Below are positions 23,082 through 31,410 of a stretch of 41,525 nt of DNA, piece by piece (the stretch's first letter is position 1; each line of letters begins with the position of its first letter). The stretch is from assembly GCA_023391535.1 (NCBI GenBank), contig JAEWAU010000038.1:1-41525 (forward strand). The letters run 5' to 3'. The notes under the pieces are model-generated. The model made no database searches. It was given only the letters and a program-made list of their open reading frames with translations, and was not told the origin of the DNA. This DNA comes from Bacillota bacterium (GTDB lineage Bacteria; Bacillota; Clostridia; Oscillospirales; Ethanoligenentaceae). The position numbers were made by a program, and so were the translations under genes.

Positions 23082-25799
23082 TTATCTGCGGAAAATTTTG
23101 CGGAACAGCGCTTTGATCGAATAAAGGGGGTTGGCGAGCTTCTTGACCTTGTTGAACCGTGTGTTCATCATATAGGACCACTCTTCGATCTCGCGCACTA
23201 CTTTGTAGGTCTTGCGCGAAGTCTTTTCCATGTGGGCGACGGAGCTTTCGATCGATTTCTGGCGGTTCTCGATTTCCCCGATGCGTGCGGCAAGCGAACC
23301 GCCGCGCATGGCCCGACGCGGAGCAAAGCTGGAATCCCGCGCGCCTTCGGCGTGCATTTCCGGTTTCGCGGAACGATCCTCGTAGAAATCTTCGGGAATC
23401 GTATACTGCTTGTGGTCCTTCTGCAGCCTCTGCGGCCCAAGATGCCGCGGGTTCATGCAAAAATCGAGCACGGAGCGGGAGACCCGGCTCCATTTATACC
23501 CCTCCGCCACTTTCCGAATATTGTCCTTGCAGGAAACGTAAGCCGCCGGGTCGTCCAGCAAAGAGCAAATGGTCTCGGCCAGTTCCCCGTCGTTTTCGAA
23601 ATCCACCGTTTTCCCGAGGCGCGCGCTTTCCACCAGATCGCCGAAATAATCGCCCTTCGTGCAGACGATGGGAAGATCGGCCCAGAGGTAATCGAGAATG
23701 CGCGTGCGGAAGGAAAACCGTGTTTCCAGCGTTTTGAAGTGGCAGCTCACGCCGAGATCGGCTTCCAGCAGGTAGTTCTGCCGCTGCTCGTATTCCACCC
23801 AGCCGAAATTGAAAAAGACGTAGCGGTCGTAGACGCCGAGCTCCTTGGCTAGTTCCACGGCGGCCGTGAGCATCTTCATCTTCGGGATGGCGGGGTTCGG
23901 GTGCGTCACGCCCATGAAGAACAGCTTCACATCCTGCCGCGTTTCGGAAATGCGCTTTACGGCGCGGATGAGCGTAAGCGGATCGAACCAGTTCCAGACT
24001 CCGCCGCCCCAGAGGATGACTTTGTCGTCCGGGCCGATACCGGGCCATTTTCCCTTGAGCACCTGCGCAGTGTGTGCGGGCGGTTTATCCGAGATGCCGA
24101 ACGGCATGAGCCCGATAAGCGATTCGCCCGTACGGTCCGAGGCATAGAAGCGCGGATTCACGCGGCTGTAGGCCGAGAGCATCCCAATCCAGTAATCGCG
24201 CTGCTTCTCGTTGGCGCACACGAAGAAATCGCCGAACTGGAGCTGGAACTCAGTCGCTTCGGAGGCCTCTCTGTGCCGCTTAACCTGCTCGCCGCGGTCG
24301 TATTCGCGGAAGATCTCCATATTCTCGATCATGAACGGGTCGTAAAGATCCACGATCACGTATTTGGGCGCCACAATTTTACGCAGCTTAGGAATGTCGT
24401 CGAGCAGAAAGCCGTGGAGCATCACGATATCGGAATGCCGCGCGGCATCCAACAGCGTATCCGGATTCGAAATAGAATACGGCACCAGACGGATGCCGGG
24501 ATAACTCACATCCGGGTTCCCCATGCAGGCAAGCACCACGTTAAACTTATCCGTATCGGCCAGCACCTTGGCTGTTTCCCAGTACCGGATGGCAGGCCCG
24601 GCCATCCGGCCGGCCACCGTGTCGCTCGTAATGAGCAAAACGGTGCGCTTGAGTTCTACGCCGAACGCCTGGTCGATGCCGAAAAGCTTGATGAACTCGT
24701 ATTTGATATCGTCGTAGGTGTCCACGTCCGTGCCAACGGAAACAAATGGGTCCTTGATGAACTGGAAGATCTCCCGGTCGTCCACCTTGCGGGCAGCCTG
24801 GATGCGATTGCGTTTTTCCGTCATCGCCGGCAGGTTCTCGATGAAATCCTCAAACGCGCAGATCTTCGAGGCCGTCTCCTTTGGCACTGAAAGCTTATCC
24901 GGCACGGGCTTCACGCCAGTACGGATGCGCAGATCGAAACGGTCCTTATCGAGGCGGCTGCGGTCGAAGAGAAAGCGATAGTTCATCAGCACGATGGGCC
25001 AGAAAACCTTGTTGAGGAACTCCTCGCTGTAATTTTTGTAGATCATGTAAAGGCTGTTGCGGTTGAAGATGAGGTCCATCTTCTCCTGCCCGAACTTGCC
25101 AGAGGTGCCGTGGTGCTTGTGGAACACGCGCGATTTCACCGAAAGCACAGTGCGGTTGCCGAGAATCCGGAACCGCCAGCCGAAATCGACATCCTCAAAA
25201 TAGGCGAAGAAATCCTCGTCGAAGCCGCCCGCATCCAGAAACAGTTTGCGCTCCACCAGCATCGAGCCGCCGCATGCGAACAAGAGCTCACGGTCCTCAT
25301 TCAGATCGCACTCCGCTTCCCTAAGAGGCCGGTGAAAGTCGAACTGGTACCCCATTCCCAAAAAATTCAGCGAGCCGCCCGCGAAATCGAGCAGTTTGCC
25401 GTCCCAGTTGAGGATCACCGAGCCCGCGCACTGGGCGCCCGAACGGCGCAGCGAGTTTACCAGCTCCGCGAGCCAGTCGCGCTGCACGCGCATATCGTTG
25501 TTGAGAAACGCAACGTATTCGCCCGTGGCCGCGCGCGCGCCGTCGTTGCTCGGCTTGGCGAAGCCCTCGTTGCGGCTGTTGCGCAAAAGCTTCACCCATG
25601 GGAATCGCTTTTCCACGAACTCGACGGAACCGTCCGTCGAACCGTTATCCACCAAAACGACTTCAATCTTTTCCCGGGGGTATTTCAGGTGCTGAATGGA
25701 ACTGAAACATTCGCGCAGATGCTGCTTCCCGTTGAGATTGACAATGACGATGGATACGGAGGGAAAACCCTCCTCCGCCGTCCTGGACAATTCGTTCAT
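23082..25799 (-). CDS. Bimodular GT2-GT4 glycosyltransferase with coiled-coil tail
   Basis: The 905-residue product carries two transferase modules. Residues about 13-240 are GT2: SIVIVNLNGKQHLREC, LVDNGSTDGS, NNDM (100-103) and YFEDVDFGWR (200-209). Residues about 385-780 are GT-B/GT4-like: LLITSDTVAGRMAGPAIRYW, then VILWGGGVWNWFDPLTLIRA (594-613) and the donor-site region LETRFSFRTRILDYLWADLP (691-710). A coiled coil (about 838-890) and a basic amphipathic end (IKALFRKIFRR) follow. Such fusions build two-sugar steps of rhamnan or O-antigen-like chains. The ATG at 25799 follows AAGGTGG by nine bases. Directly downstream of the ABC exporter, it is probably the main polymer assembly enzyme of the locus. 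Confidence 0.93.
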   Translation of the reverse strand: MNELSRTAEEGFPSVSIVIVNLNGKQHLRECFSSIQHLKYPREKIEVVLVDNGSTDGSVEFVEKRFPWVKLLRNSRNEGFAKPSNDGARAATGEYVAFLNNDMRVQRDWLAELVNSLRRSGAQCAGSVILNWDGKLLDFAGGSLNFLGMGYQFDFHRPLREAECDLNEDRELLFACGGSMLVERKLFLDAGGFDEDFFAYFEDVDFGWRFRILGNRTVLSVKSRVFHKHHGTSGKFGQEKMDLIFNRNSLYMIYKNYSEEFLNKVFWPIVLMNYRFLFDRSRLDKDRFDLRIRTGVKPVPDKLSVPKETASKICAFEDFIENLPAMTEKRNRIQAARKVDDREIFQFIKDPFVSVGTDVDTYDDIKYEFIKLFGIDQAFGVELKRTVLLITSDTVAGRMAGPAIRYWETAKVLADTDKFNVVLACMGNPDVSYPGIRLVPYSISNPDTLLDAARHSDIVMLHGFLLDDIPKLRKIVAPKYVIVDLYDPFMIENMEIFREYDRGEQVKRHREASEATEFQLQFGDFFVCANEKQRDYWIGMLSAYSRVNPRFYASDRTGESLIGLMPFGISDKPPAHTAQVLKGKWPGIGPDDKVILWGGGVWNWFDPLTLIRAVKRISETRQDVKLFFMGVTHPNPAIPKMKMLTAAVELAKELGVYDRYVFFNFGWVEYEQRQNYLLEADLGVSCHFKTLETRFSFRTRILDYLWADLPIVCTKGDYFGDLVESARLGKTVDFENDGELAETICSLLDDPAAYVSCKDNIRKVAEGYKWSRVSRSVLDFCMNPRHLGPQRLQKDHKQYTIPEDFYEDRSAKPEMHAEGARDSSFAPRRAMRGGSLAARIGEIENRQKSIESSVAHMEKTSRKTYKVVREIEEWSYMMNTRFNKVKKLANPLYSIKALFRKIFRR

Positions 25800-25857
25800 G
25801 CCGTACTACCACCTTATCGGATTCTCATTCCGCGGAATATTCCGTCAAGTCTCTTCT

Positions 25858-25962
25858 ACGAATATCCGAATAAAAAGCAGATAAAACCCGCAGCCAAAGC
25901 TTCCCTCTGTGAGCTTTGGCGCAGATTCTTATCCGGCATTTTATGGGAAATCCGTATTCTGC
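25858..25962 (-). repeat. Dispersed intergenic repeat, copy E
   Basis: Reversed, it opens GCAGAATACGGATTTCCCAT and continues CGCCAAAGCTCACAGAG, with GCCAAAGCT and AGCTTTGGC forming a perfect 9-bp stem. It ends TTATTCGGATATTCG, partly complementary to its own opening. It matches copies A and B and lies between the wzt stop and the next gene. Confidence 0.7.
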
Positions 25963-25991
25963 AAGGTCCTTCGCCGCACCTGCGCCGCGCC

Positions 25992-26726
25992 CTACTCTTT
26001 GCTCACATTGAATTTGTCGTATTCCCTCAGGACGGAATCGACATCTCCCATCATTCTCGCCTCGCCGTGGTCGATCCACAGCGCCTTTGAGCAGATTTTC
26101 CGGATCTGATCCATGGAATGGGAGACAAAAACGACCGTCGCGCCCCCGCTGATCATCGACATCATCTTTGCCTCGCTCTTTACCTGAAACGGCGGGTCGC
26201 CCACCGAAAGGATCTCGTCCACCAGCAGAATCTGCGGCGCCACCAGCGTTGCGATGGAAAACGCCAGCCGCGCCACCATGCCGGAGGAAAAATTGCGCAC
26301 CGGCACGTCCATAAACGGCGCGAGCTCTGAAAACGCGACGATCTCGTCGTATTTATTCTGGAGAAATTCCTCCTCGTAACCCAGAATCGCTCCGTTTAAA
26401 AAGACGTTCTCGCGCGCCGTCAGCTCGGGGTCGAACCCGGCGCCCAGCTCGATCATCGGCGCGAGGCTCCCCTCGCGCGTCACTGTGCCGAGAGTTGGCT
26501 TCATCACGCCCGCAATCACCTTGAGCAGCGTGCTTTTGCCCGCGCCGTTGGAGCCGACAAGGCCGAGCACCTCCCCGGGCACCAGCTTAAAGGAGATGTG
26601 CTTGAGCGCCCAGAATTCTTCTACGCGGTACTGGCGTTTCGCCTTTTTGATGAGGAGCTCCTTGAGCGTATTGACTTTGTCCTTGCCGAGGTTGAATTTC
26701 ATCGAAACGTCATCGACTGTAATCAA
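25992..26726 (-). CDS. Polysaccharide ABC transporter ATPase (Wzt/TagH type, short form)
   Basis: Energises export of the finished lipid-linked polymer together with the permease encoded just upstream. The 244-residue product has Walker A GSNGAGKST (58-66), the signature NFSSGMVARL (145-154), Walker B ILLVDE (166-171) and the H-loop His203. The family hallmark ELGAGFDPELTARENVFLNG (93-112) identifies the Wzt/TagH branch. It lacks the C-terminal beta-sandwich that lets longer Wzt proteins read the capped chain end, so export probably does not depend on a terminal modification. The start is TTG 26726 with GGGGGAT seven bases upstream. Confidence 0.93.
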   Translation of the reverse strand: MITVDDVSMKFNLGKDKVNTLKELLIKKAKRQYRVEEFWALKHISFKLVPGEVLGLVGSNGAGKSTLLKVIAGVMKPTLGTVTREGSLAPMIELGAGFDPELTARENVFLNGAILGYEEEFLQNKYDEIVAFSELAPFMDVPVRNFSSGMVARLAFSIATLVAPQILLVDEILSVGDPPFQVKSEAKMMSMISGGATVVFVSHSMDQIRKICSKALWIDHGEARMMGDVDSVLREYDKFNVSKE

Positions 26727-26815
26727 ACCAATTATCCCCCGCAGCCGGGATCGCGGAACCGGAGGCGCCGCCGCGCCCCGCGGGCGTAACACCCGCCTCC
26801 GGAATATCCGCGTCC

Positions 26816-27679
26816 TCAGATGTAATAGATGAACTTATCCTGCTTGCTGTGGAAAAACGTGCAGCCCACGGCCATCATCAGCAGCGCGCAGATCATGCAG
26901 GAGGCCCACTGCCACAGCGTCGGCACCACGTTGTTCACTACGAGCGAACGCGCGAAATTGACGAAATAATAGAGCGGGTTGATGTGGAAGAACACTTCCA
27001 TCATCGGCTTGAACCGGGAATGATCCAGGATGCTTTCCGGGTAGATGATGGGCGTGAGATACATCCACGCCGTGAGCACCACGCCCCAGATATAGAACAT
27101 ATCCCGGAAAAAGACGGTGAGCGCCGAAAGCAGCATCCCGAGCCCCACGCAGAACAGCACGATGCACAGCAGATCGTAGGGCAGCAGCAGCTGCACCCAG
27201 GTAATGGAGACGACGCTGGCCGCGGGCGTGGGCATCACATGCGTGCGGATCACTTCGATGATGACGATAAGATACAGTGCGATGAGCGAGAACAGCAAGT
27301 TCAGCGCGGACGACAGCACCTTGGACATCGGGAAGATATACTTCGGGATGTAGACCTTGGTGATGAGGTTGAAATTGGTGACCACCGCGCCGTTGCTGAG
27401 GTTCGTGGCCTCCGAAAAATAGTTGAAGATCACGATGCCCGTGAGCAGGTACACCGGGTAATCCTTGATGGCGCCGCCCCCGCGCATATTGAAGAGCTGC
27501 GAGAACACGATGTTGAGGATAATCATGGTGAGCAGCGGGTTGAGCACGCTCCACGCCACGCCCAGCACCGAACGCTTGTACTTAACCTTGAAATCGCGCG
27601 CCACGAGCTGCCGCAGCAGATACTGGTACTTTTTAAAGACCTGCAGGCTTTTCCATATTTGCAAAACGCATCCCGCCAT
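26816..27679 (-). CDS. Polysaccharide ABC transporter permease (Wzm/TagG type)
   Basis: The 287-residue product is the membrane half of the exporter, with about six transmembrane helices. The family signatures are the amphipathic N-terminal LRQLVARDFKVKYKRSVLG (about 22-40), WSVLNPLLTMIILNIVFSQLF, and near the end PIIYP with INPLYYFVNFARSLV. The start is uncertain: the ATG at 27679 has AGGA only two bases away, and a TTG five codons later is possible. It lies 27 bases after rmlB and about 90 before the ATPase gene, all on the minus strand. Confidence 0.93.
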   Translation of the reverse strand: MAGCVLQIWKSLQVFKKYQYLLRQLVARDFKVKYKRSVLGVAWSVLNPLLTMIILNIVFSQLFNMRGGGAIKDYPVYLLTGIVIFNYFSEATNLSNGAVVTNFNLITKVYIPKYIFPMSKVLSSALNLLFSLIALYLIVIIEVIRTHVMPTPAASVVSITWVQLLLPYDLLCIVLFCVGLGMLLSALTVFFRDMFYIWGVVLTAWMYLTPIIYPESILDHSRFKPMMEVFFHINPLYYFVNFARSLVVNNVVPTLWQWASCMICALLMMAVGCTFFHSKQDKFIYYI

Positions 27680-27706
27680 TTCCTGAAAATCGGCTTGTCC
27701 TTGCGG

Positions 27707-28726
27707 TCACCGGTTTGAGTACATCTTTTCGTAGTAGTTCTGGTAATCGCCCGAAAGAATGGTCTGCCACCAGTCCTTGTGCGCCAGATACCACTGGACC
27801 GTCACCTTGATGCCCTCTTCGAAGCGGTAGGTCGGGCGCCAGCCGAGCTCGGCCTCGATCTTGGCCGGGTTGATGGCGTAGCGGCGGTCGTGCCCCGGGC
27901 GGTCCGTAACATAGCTGATGAGGCTTTCGGGCTTGCCCAGCTCGCGGAGCACCGCCTGCACCACCTGCAGATTGGTGCGCTCGTTGTGGCCGCCGATGTT
28001 GTAGATTTCGCCTACGCGGCCCTTTTGCAGGATGAGGTCGATGGCCTCGCAGTGGTCCTCCACATAGAGCCAGTCGCGCACGTTGGCGCCGGTGCCGTAA
28101 ACCGGCAGGCTCTGGTCGTCCAGCGCGCGGGTGATGATGAGCGGGATGAGCTTTTCAGGAAAATGGTACGGCCCGTAGTTGTTCGAGCAGCGCGAGATCG
28201 TGGCAGGCAGGCCGAACGTACGGTGATACGCCATCACGAGCAGATCGGCGCCCGCCTTCGACGCCGAATACGGCGAGGAGGTGTGGATGGGTGTTTCCTC
28301 GGTGAACATCAGGTCGGGCCGGTCGAGCGGCAGGTCGCCGTAAACCTCGTCGGTGGAAACCTGATGGTAGCGCTTCACGCCGTACTTGCGCGAGGCGTCC
28401 ATCATCACCTGCGTGCCGATGACATTGGTCTGCAGGAACACCCCCGGGTCGAGGATGGAGCGGTCCACATGCGATTCCGCCGCGAAGTTTACCACGGCGT
28501 CGGGCTTTTCCTTTTCAAACAGCGAAAAGACGAAATCCCGGTCGGCGATATCGCCGCGCACAAACTTGAAGTTCGGGTTCTTCATCGCCTCGTCGAGCGT
28601 TTGCAGGTTGCCCGCATAGGTGAGCAGGTCGAGGCAGACGATTTGGTAATCGGGGTGCTTTTTCAGCATATGATAGACGAAATTGGAGCCGATGAAGCCG
28701 GCTCCGCCGGTTACGAGCACTTTCAT
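27707..28726 (-). CDS. rmlB: dTDP-glucose 4,6-dehydratase
   Basis: Second enzyme of dTDP-L-rhamnose synthesis; converts dTDP-glucose to the 4-keto-6-deoxy sugar with bound NAD. The 339-residue product is an extended short-chain dehydrogenase with the nucleotide motif GGAGFIGSN (7-15), catalytic STDEVYGDL (124-132) including the Asp-Glu pair, and YSASK (153-157). The RPGHDRRYAI segment near the C-terminus is typical. The ATG at 28726 follows AAGGAA. All four rml genes lie in this operon. Confidence 0.97.
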   Translation of the reverse strand: MKVLVTGGAGFIGSNFVYHMLKKHPDYQIVCLDLLTYAGNLQTLDEAMKNPNFKFVRGDIADRDFVFSLFEKEKPDAVVNFAAESHVDRSILDPGVFLQTNVIGTQVMMDASRKYGVKRYHQVSTDEVYGDLPLDRPDLMFTEETPIHTSSPYSASKAGADLLVMAYHRTFGLPATISRCSNNYGPYHFPEKLIPLIITRALDDQSLPVYGTGANVRDWLYVEDHCEAIDLILQKGRVGEIYNIGGHNERTNLQVVQAVLRELGKPESLISYVTDRPGHDRRYAINPAKIEAELGWRPTYRFEEGIKVTVQWYLAHKDWWQTILSGDYQNYYEKMYSNR

Positions 28727-28843
28727 GGATCAATCGTTCCTTTCTTTCGCCCGTTGCGCCGGGCGTTCGGAGGTTTCCCGATATCCGTTTTGTCGATTTT
28801 CCGATCAACGCGCGGAAAAAATCCGCTTTTTCATCGAAAAAAC

Positions 28844-28889
28844 TCAGTCGAAATCAACGCCGCCGGGCGTAAAATCAGTCGAAATCAAC
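28844..28889. repeat. 15-bp direct repeat at the rmlC stop
   Basis: TCAGTCGAAATCAAC occurs at 28844-28858 and again at 28875-28889, 31 bases apart. The second copy encodes the last residues (VDFD) and stop of rmlC; the first is a non-coding duplicate downstream. The offset is not a multiple of three, so it is a DNA duplication rather than a protein repeat. Confidence 0.7.
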
Positions 28890-29423
28890 ATCGCTTTCCG
28901 CAAGTTTGGGCGCCTTGAGGTCCTTCTGCGAAAGGATCGGCTCCGTCACGCCCCAGTCCACACCGATTTCGGGGTCGTCGAACCGGATGCTGCGGTCGCA
29001 TTCCGGCGCGTAATATTCGTCCACCTTGTACTGCACTTCCACGTCGTCGGTGAGGGTGACGAAGCCGTGCCCGAAGCCCTTCGGAATGAGGAACTGCTTT
29101 TTATTCTCAGCGGAGAGCACCACCGACACCCACTTTTTATAGGTAGGCGAGGAACGGCGCAGGTCCACCGCTACGTCGAGGATCTCGCCGCGCGTGCAGC
29201 GCAGCAGCTTGGTCTGGCTTTTCGGGTTCTTCTGGAAATGCAGCCCGCGCAGCGTGCCCTTCTGGGCGCTGTAGGACTGGTTGTCCTGCACAAAGCCGAT
29301 GTGGATGCCCGCTTCCTCCATCTTCCGTTCGGTCCAGGTTTCCATGAACCAGCCGCGGTAATCCCCGAACACCTGGGGCTCCACGATCAGAAGTCCCTCG
29401 ATGGCGGTTTTTGTGATTTTCAT
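28875..29423 (-). CDS. rmlC: dTDP-4-dehydrorhamnose 3,5-epimerase
   Basis: Third step of dTDP-L-rhamnose synthesis. The 182-residue cupin has the expected DYRGWFMETW (about 21-30), QDNQSYSAQKGTLRGLHFQ (about 46-64, with the catalytic His in GLHFQ), RGEILDVAVDLR (about 78-89) and IPKGFGHGFVTL. Length matches the family. The ATG at 29423 is preceded by AAAGGAATGG; an open upstream stretch in the same frame resembles nothing and was left out. Confidence 0.96.
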   Translation of the reverse strand: MKITKTAIEGLLIVEPQVFGDYRGWFMETWTERKMEEAGIHIGFVQDNQSYSAQKGTLRGLHFQKNPKSQTKLLRCTRGEILDVAVDLRRSSPTYKKWVSVVLSAENKKQFLIPKGFGHGFVTLTDDVEVQYKVDEYYAPECDRSIRFDDPEIGVDWGVTEPILSQKDLKAPKLAESDVDFD

Positions 29424-29547
29424 GCTGCTTCCATTCCTTTCGCGCTCCGCGCTTCGCCGCGCGGCCGTTCTGCTTGCTTTTTCGCTTTTCGGCGACACGT
29501 ATTTTCGATCGGGATCATCCGTTTACGATCTCAGGCAAGGATTCGTA

Positions 29548-30399
29548 TTATTTGCCCTCTTCGGCGCGGACGTAATCGAAATATTCTTTTAAAGCGGCGC
29601 GCCAGCCCGTGGCGCGGTAGCCGCACTCGCGCAGGAGCTTTTCCTTCGAGAGGTTGGAATACGGCGGGCGCTTGGCCGGCCGCGGGAACTGCTCGGTGGT
29701 GAGGTCGTTCACCCCAGCCTTCACGCCGGCCTCCTCGAAGATGGCGCGCGCAAACGCGTTCCACGAAACGGCGCCCTCGCAGGTGGCGTGGAAAACGCCG
29801 CGTTTGCCCGAGCGCAGCACCGCGTCGATGATGCGCGTAAGCTCGAACGTGGAAGTCGGGTTGCCCACCTGATCGGTGACGACGCCCACCTCGCCGTTTT
29901 CGGCGGCCAGGCGCAGCATCGTTTTGACGAAATTGTTGCCGTGCGGGCCGTAGAGCCACGCCGTGCGCAGAATGACGCTTTTGTCGTAGCCGAGCACGAG
30001 CTTCTCGCCCTCGAGCTTCGAGGAGCCGTAGACGCTGGCCGGGCAGGGCGTATCGGTTTCCTTATACGCCTCATGGGACATGCCGTCGAACACATAGTCC
30101 GTGGAAATGTGCACGAGCAGCGCGCCGCATGCCCGCGCGGCGTCCGTGAGCACGCCCGCCCCTTCGGCGTTGACGCGGTAGGCAAGCTCCCGGTTTTTTT
30201 CGCAGCCGTCCACGTTCGTGATGGCCGCGGTGTTGAGAATCACGTCCGGCTTCTCGCGCCGCACTGTTTCGAGCACCTTTTCGCGGTCCGTTATATCGAG
30301 GGCGACGTCCTTGTAGGCCGCCACGTCGCAGGTTTTGGAAAAGTGTTCCGTCACATCCACGCCAAGCTGCCCGTTGCAGGCAGTCACCAAAAGCTTCAA
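29548..30399 (-). CDS. rmlD: dTDP-4-dehydrorhamnose reductase
   Basis: Final NADPH-dependent reduction giving dTDP-L-rhamnose. The 283-residue product has the nucleotide motif in MKLLVTACNGQLGVDV, NTAAITNVDGCE (about 56-67), HISTDYVFDG (about 97-106), the catalytic Tyr/Lys in SVYGSSKLEGE, and RTAWLYG. Length matches the family. The start is TTG 30399, with GGGAGGAA eight bases upstream. Confidence 0.96.
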   Translation of the reverse strand: MKLLVTACNGQLGVDVTEHFSKTCDVAAYKDVALDITDREKVLETVRREKPDVILNTAAITNVDGCEKNRELAYRVNAEGAGVLTDAARACGALLVHISTDYVFDGMSHEAYKETDTPCPASVYGSSKLEGEKLVLGYDKSVILRTAWLYGPHGNNFVKTMLRLAAENGEVGVVTDQVGNPTSTFELTRIIDAVLRSGKRGVFHATCEGAVSWNAFARAIFEEAGVKAGVNDLTTEQFPRPAKRPPYSNLSKEKLLRECGYRATGWRAALKEYFDYVRAEEGK

Positions 30400-30516
30400 C
30401 TTGATTCCTCCCTATCCGGCGGCGTTCGCCGTACCGGATCTTTGCCGTTTTCCCACCGCGCGGCGGAAAAGCCGGCCGTTTGTCGTTTCTCTTATTCTGG
30501 GCGTTCGGCGGCGGGT

Positions 30517-31401
30517 TTAATCGCCGCTGCCGCCCGCCTCGGCGGCGCCGCGCAGGCGGTAGAACGCCGTTTTGAGCGCTTTTTCCGCCACGCCCAGAAC
30601 GGTGGCCGCGCACAGCAGCGCGTAGAGCGGGGCGGGGGTTTTCAGGTAGCGCCGGTGGAAATAGAGCCGGCTTTTCTGCATGGCGCGGTAGCGCCGCAGC
30701 AGACCGAACGTGCGGTTCACCGAAGCGCCCTCGCAGTGCAGGAACCGCTGCCTTCCCAGCACGGCGGTTTTGTAGCCGAGCCGCTTCAGGCGATAGCCGA
30801 GGATATCCTCCTCGTAATATAGAAAGGTGCCCTCGTCGAAGCACCCCGCCTCCCGCAGCATGGAAAAGCGCGCGAGAAAGCAGGAGCCGGCCACGCAGTC
30901 CACGTCCGCGGCTTCCGCCGCCAAAACGCTTTCGGGGTAACATTCCCGGCCCATGCCCAGCAGGCGCGAGAGCAGGCCCGAGGTGTAGGGGATATCCGTA
31001 AAAAAGCTGCGTTCGCGCCACGCCGCCAACGGGTGCGGGGTGCCGTCCGCCCGGCACATGCGGGGAGCCGCCACCGCGTAGCCGGGGTGCATTTCGAGAA
31101 AACGCGCGCAGGCCTCCACGGCTTCCGGCTCCAAAAACACATCGGGGTTCGCTATAAGTACAAACTGCGGCGCATCCCGCTCAAGAAAGCGCAGCCCCGC
31201 GTTGTTGCCGGCGGCGTAGCCGGTGTTTTGCACCCGCAGCAATTCGCAGGCCTCCGGCAGCGCGCCCGGTTGCAAACCGCCCGCCCCGGAATTATCCACC
31301 ACCACGACGCGCCCCATACCCGGCACCCCAGCAAGCTGTGCCGCCAGGCGCAGGGTGTTCGCGTTATCGTTGTGGTTTAGGATTACTGCAGCCGTATCCA
31401 A
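30517..31401 (-). CDS. GT2 family glycosyltransferase (rhamnosyltransferase-like)
   Basis: The 294-residue product is an inverting GT-A transferase of the WbbL-like group common in rhamnose loci. It shows AVILNHNDNANTLRLA, VVVVDNSGAGG (31-41), TGYAAGNNAGL (60-70), the NPD metal motif (85-87), and EGTFLYYEEDILGYRLKRLG, whose Glu-Glu-Asp is the catalytic-base region. A hydrophobic patch (about 252-275) may touch the membrane. The start is TTG 31401, nine bases after the rmlA stop, with GGAGGAG inside the end of rmlA. The position between rmlA and rmlD suggests it uses dTDP-rhamnose. Confidence 0.9.
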   Translation of the reverse strand: MDTAAVILNHNDNANTLRLAAQLAGVPGMGRVVVVDNSGAGGLQPGALPEACELLRVQNTGYAAGNNAGLRFLERDAPQFVLIANPDVFLEPEAVEACARFLEMHPGYAVAAPRMCRADGTPHPLAAWRERSFFTDIPYTSGLLSRLLGMGRECYPESVLAAEAADVDCVAGSCFLARFSMLREAGCFDEGTFLYYEEDILGYRLKRLGYKTAVLGRQRFLHCEGASVNRTFGLLRRYRAMQKSRLYFHRRYLKTPAPLYALLCAATVLGVAEKALKTAFYRLRGAAEAGGSGD

Positions 31402-31410
31402 CGCGTCCGC

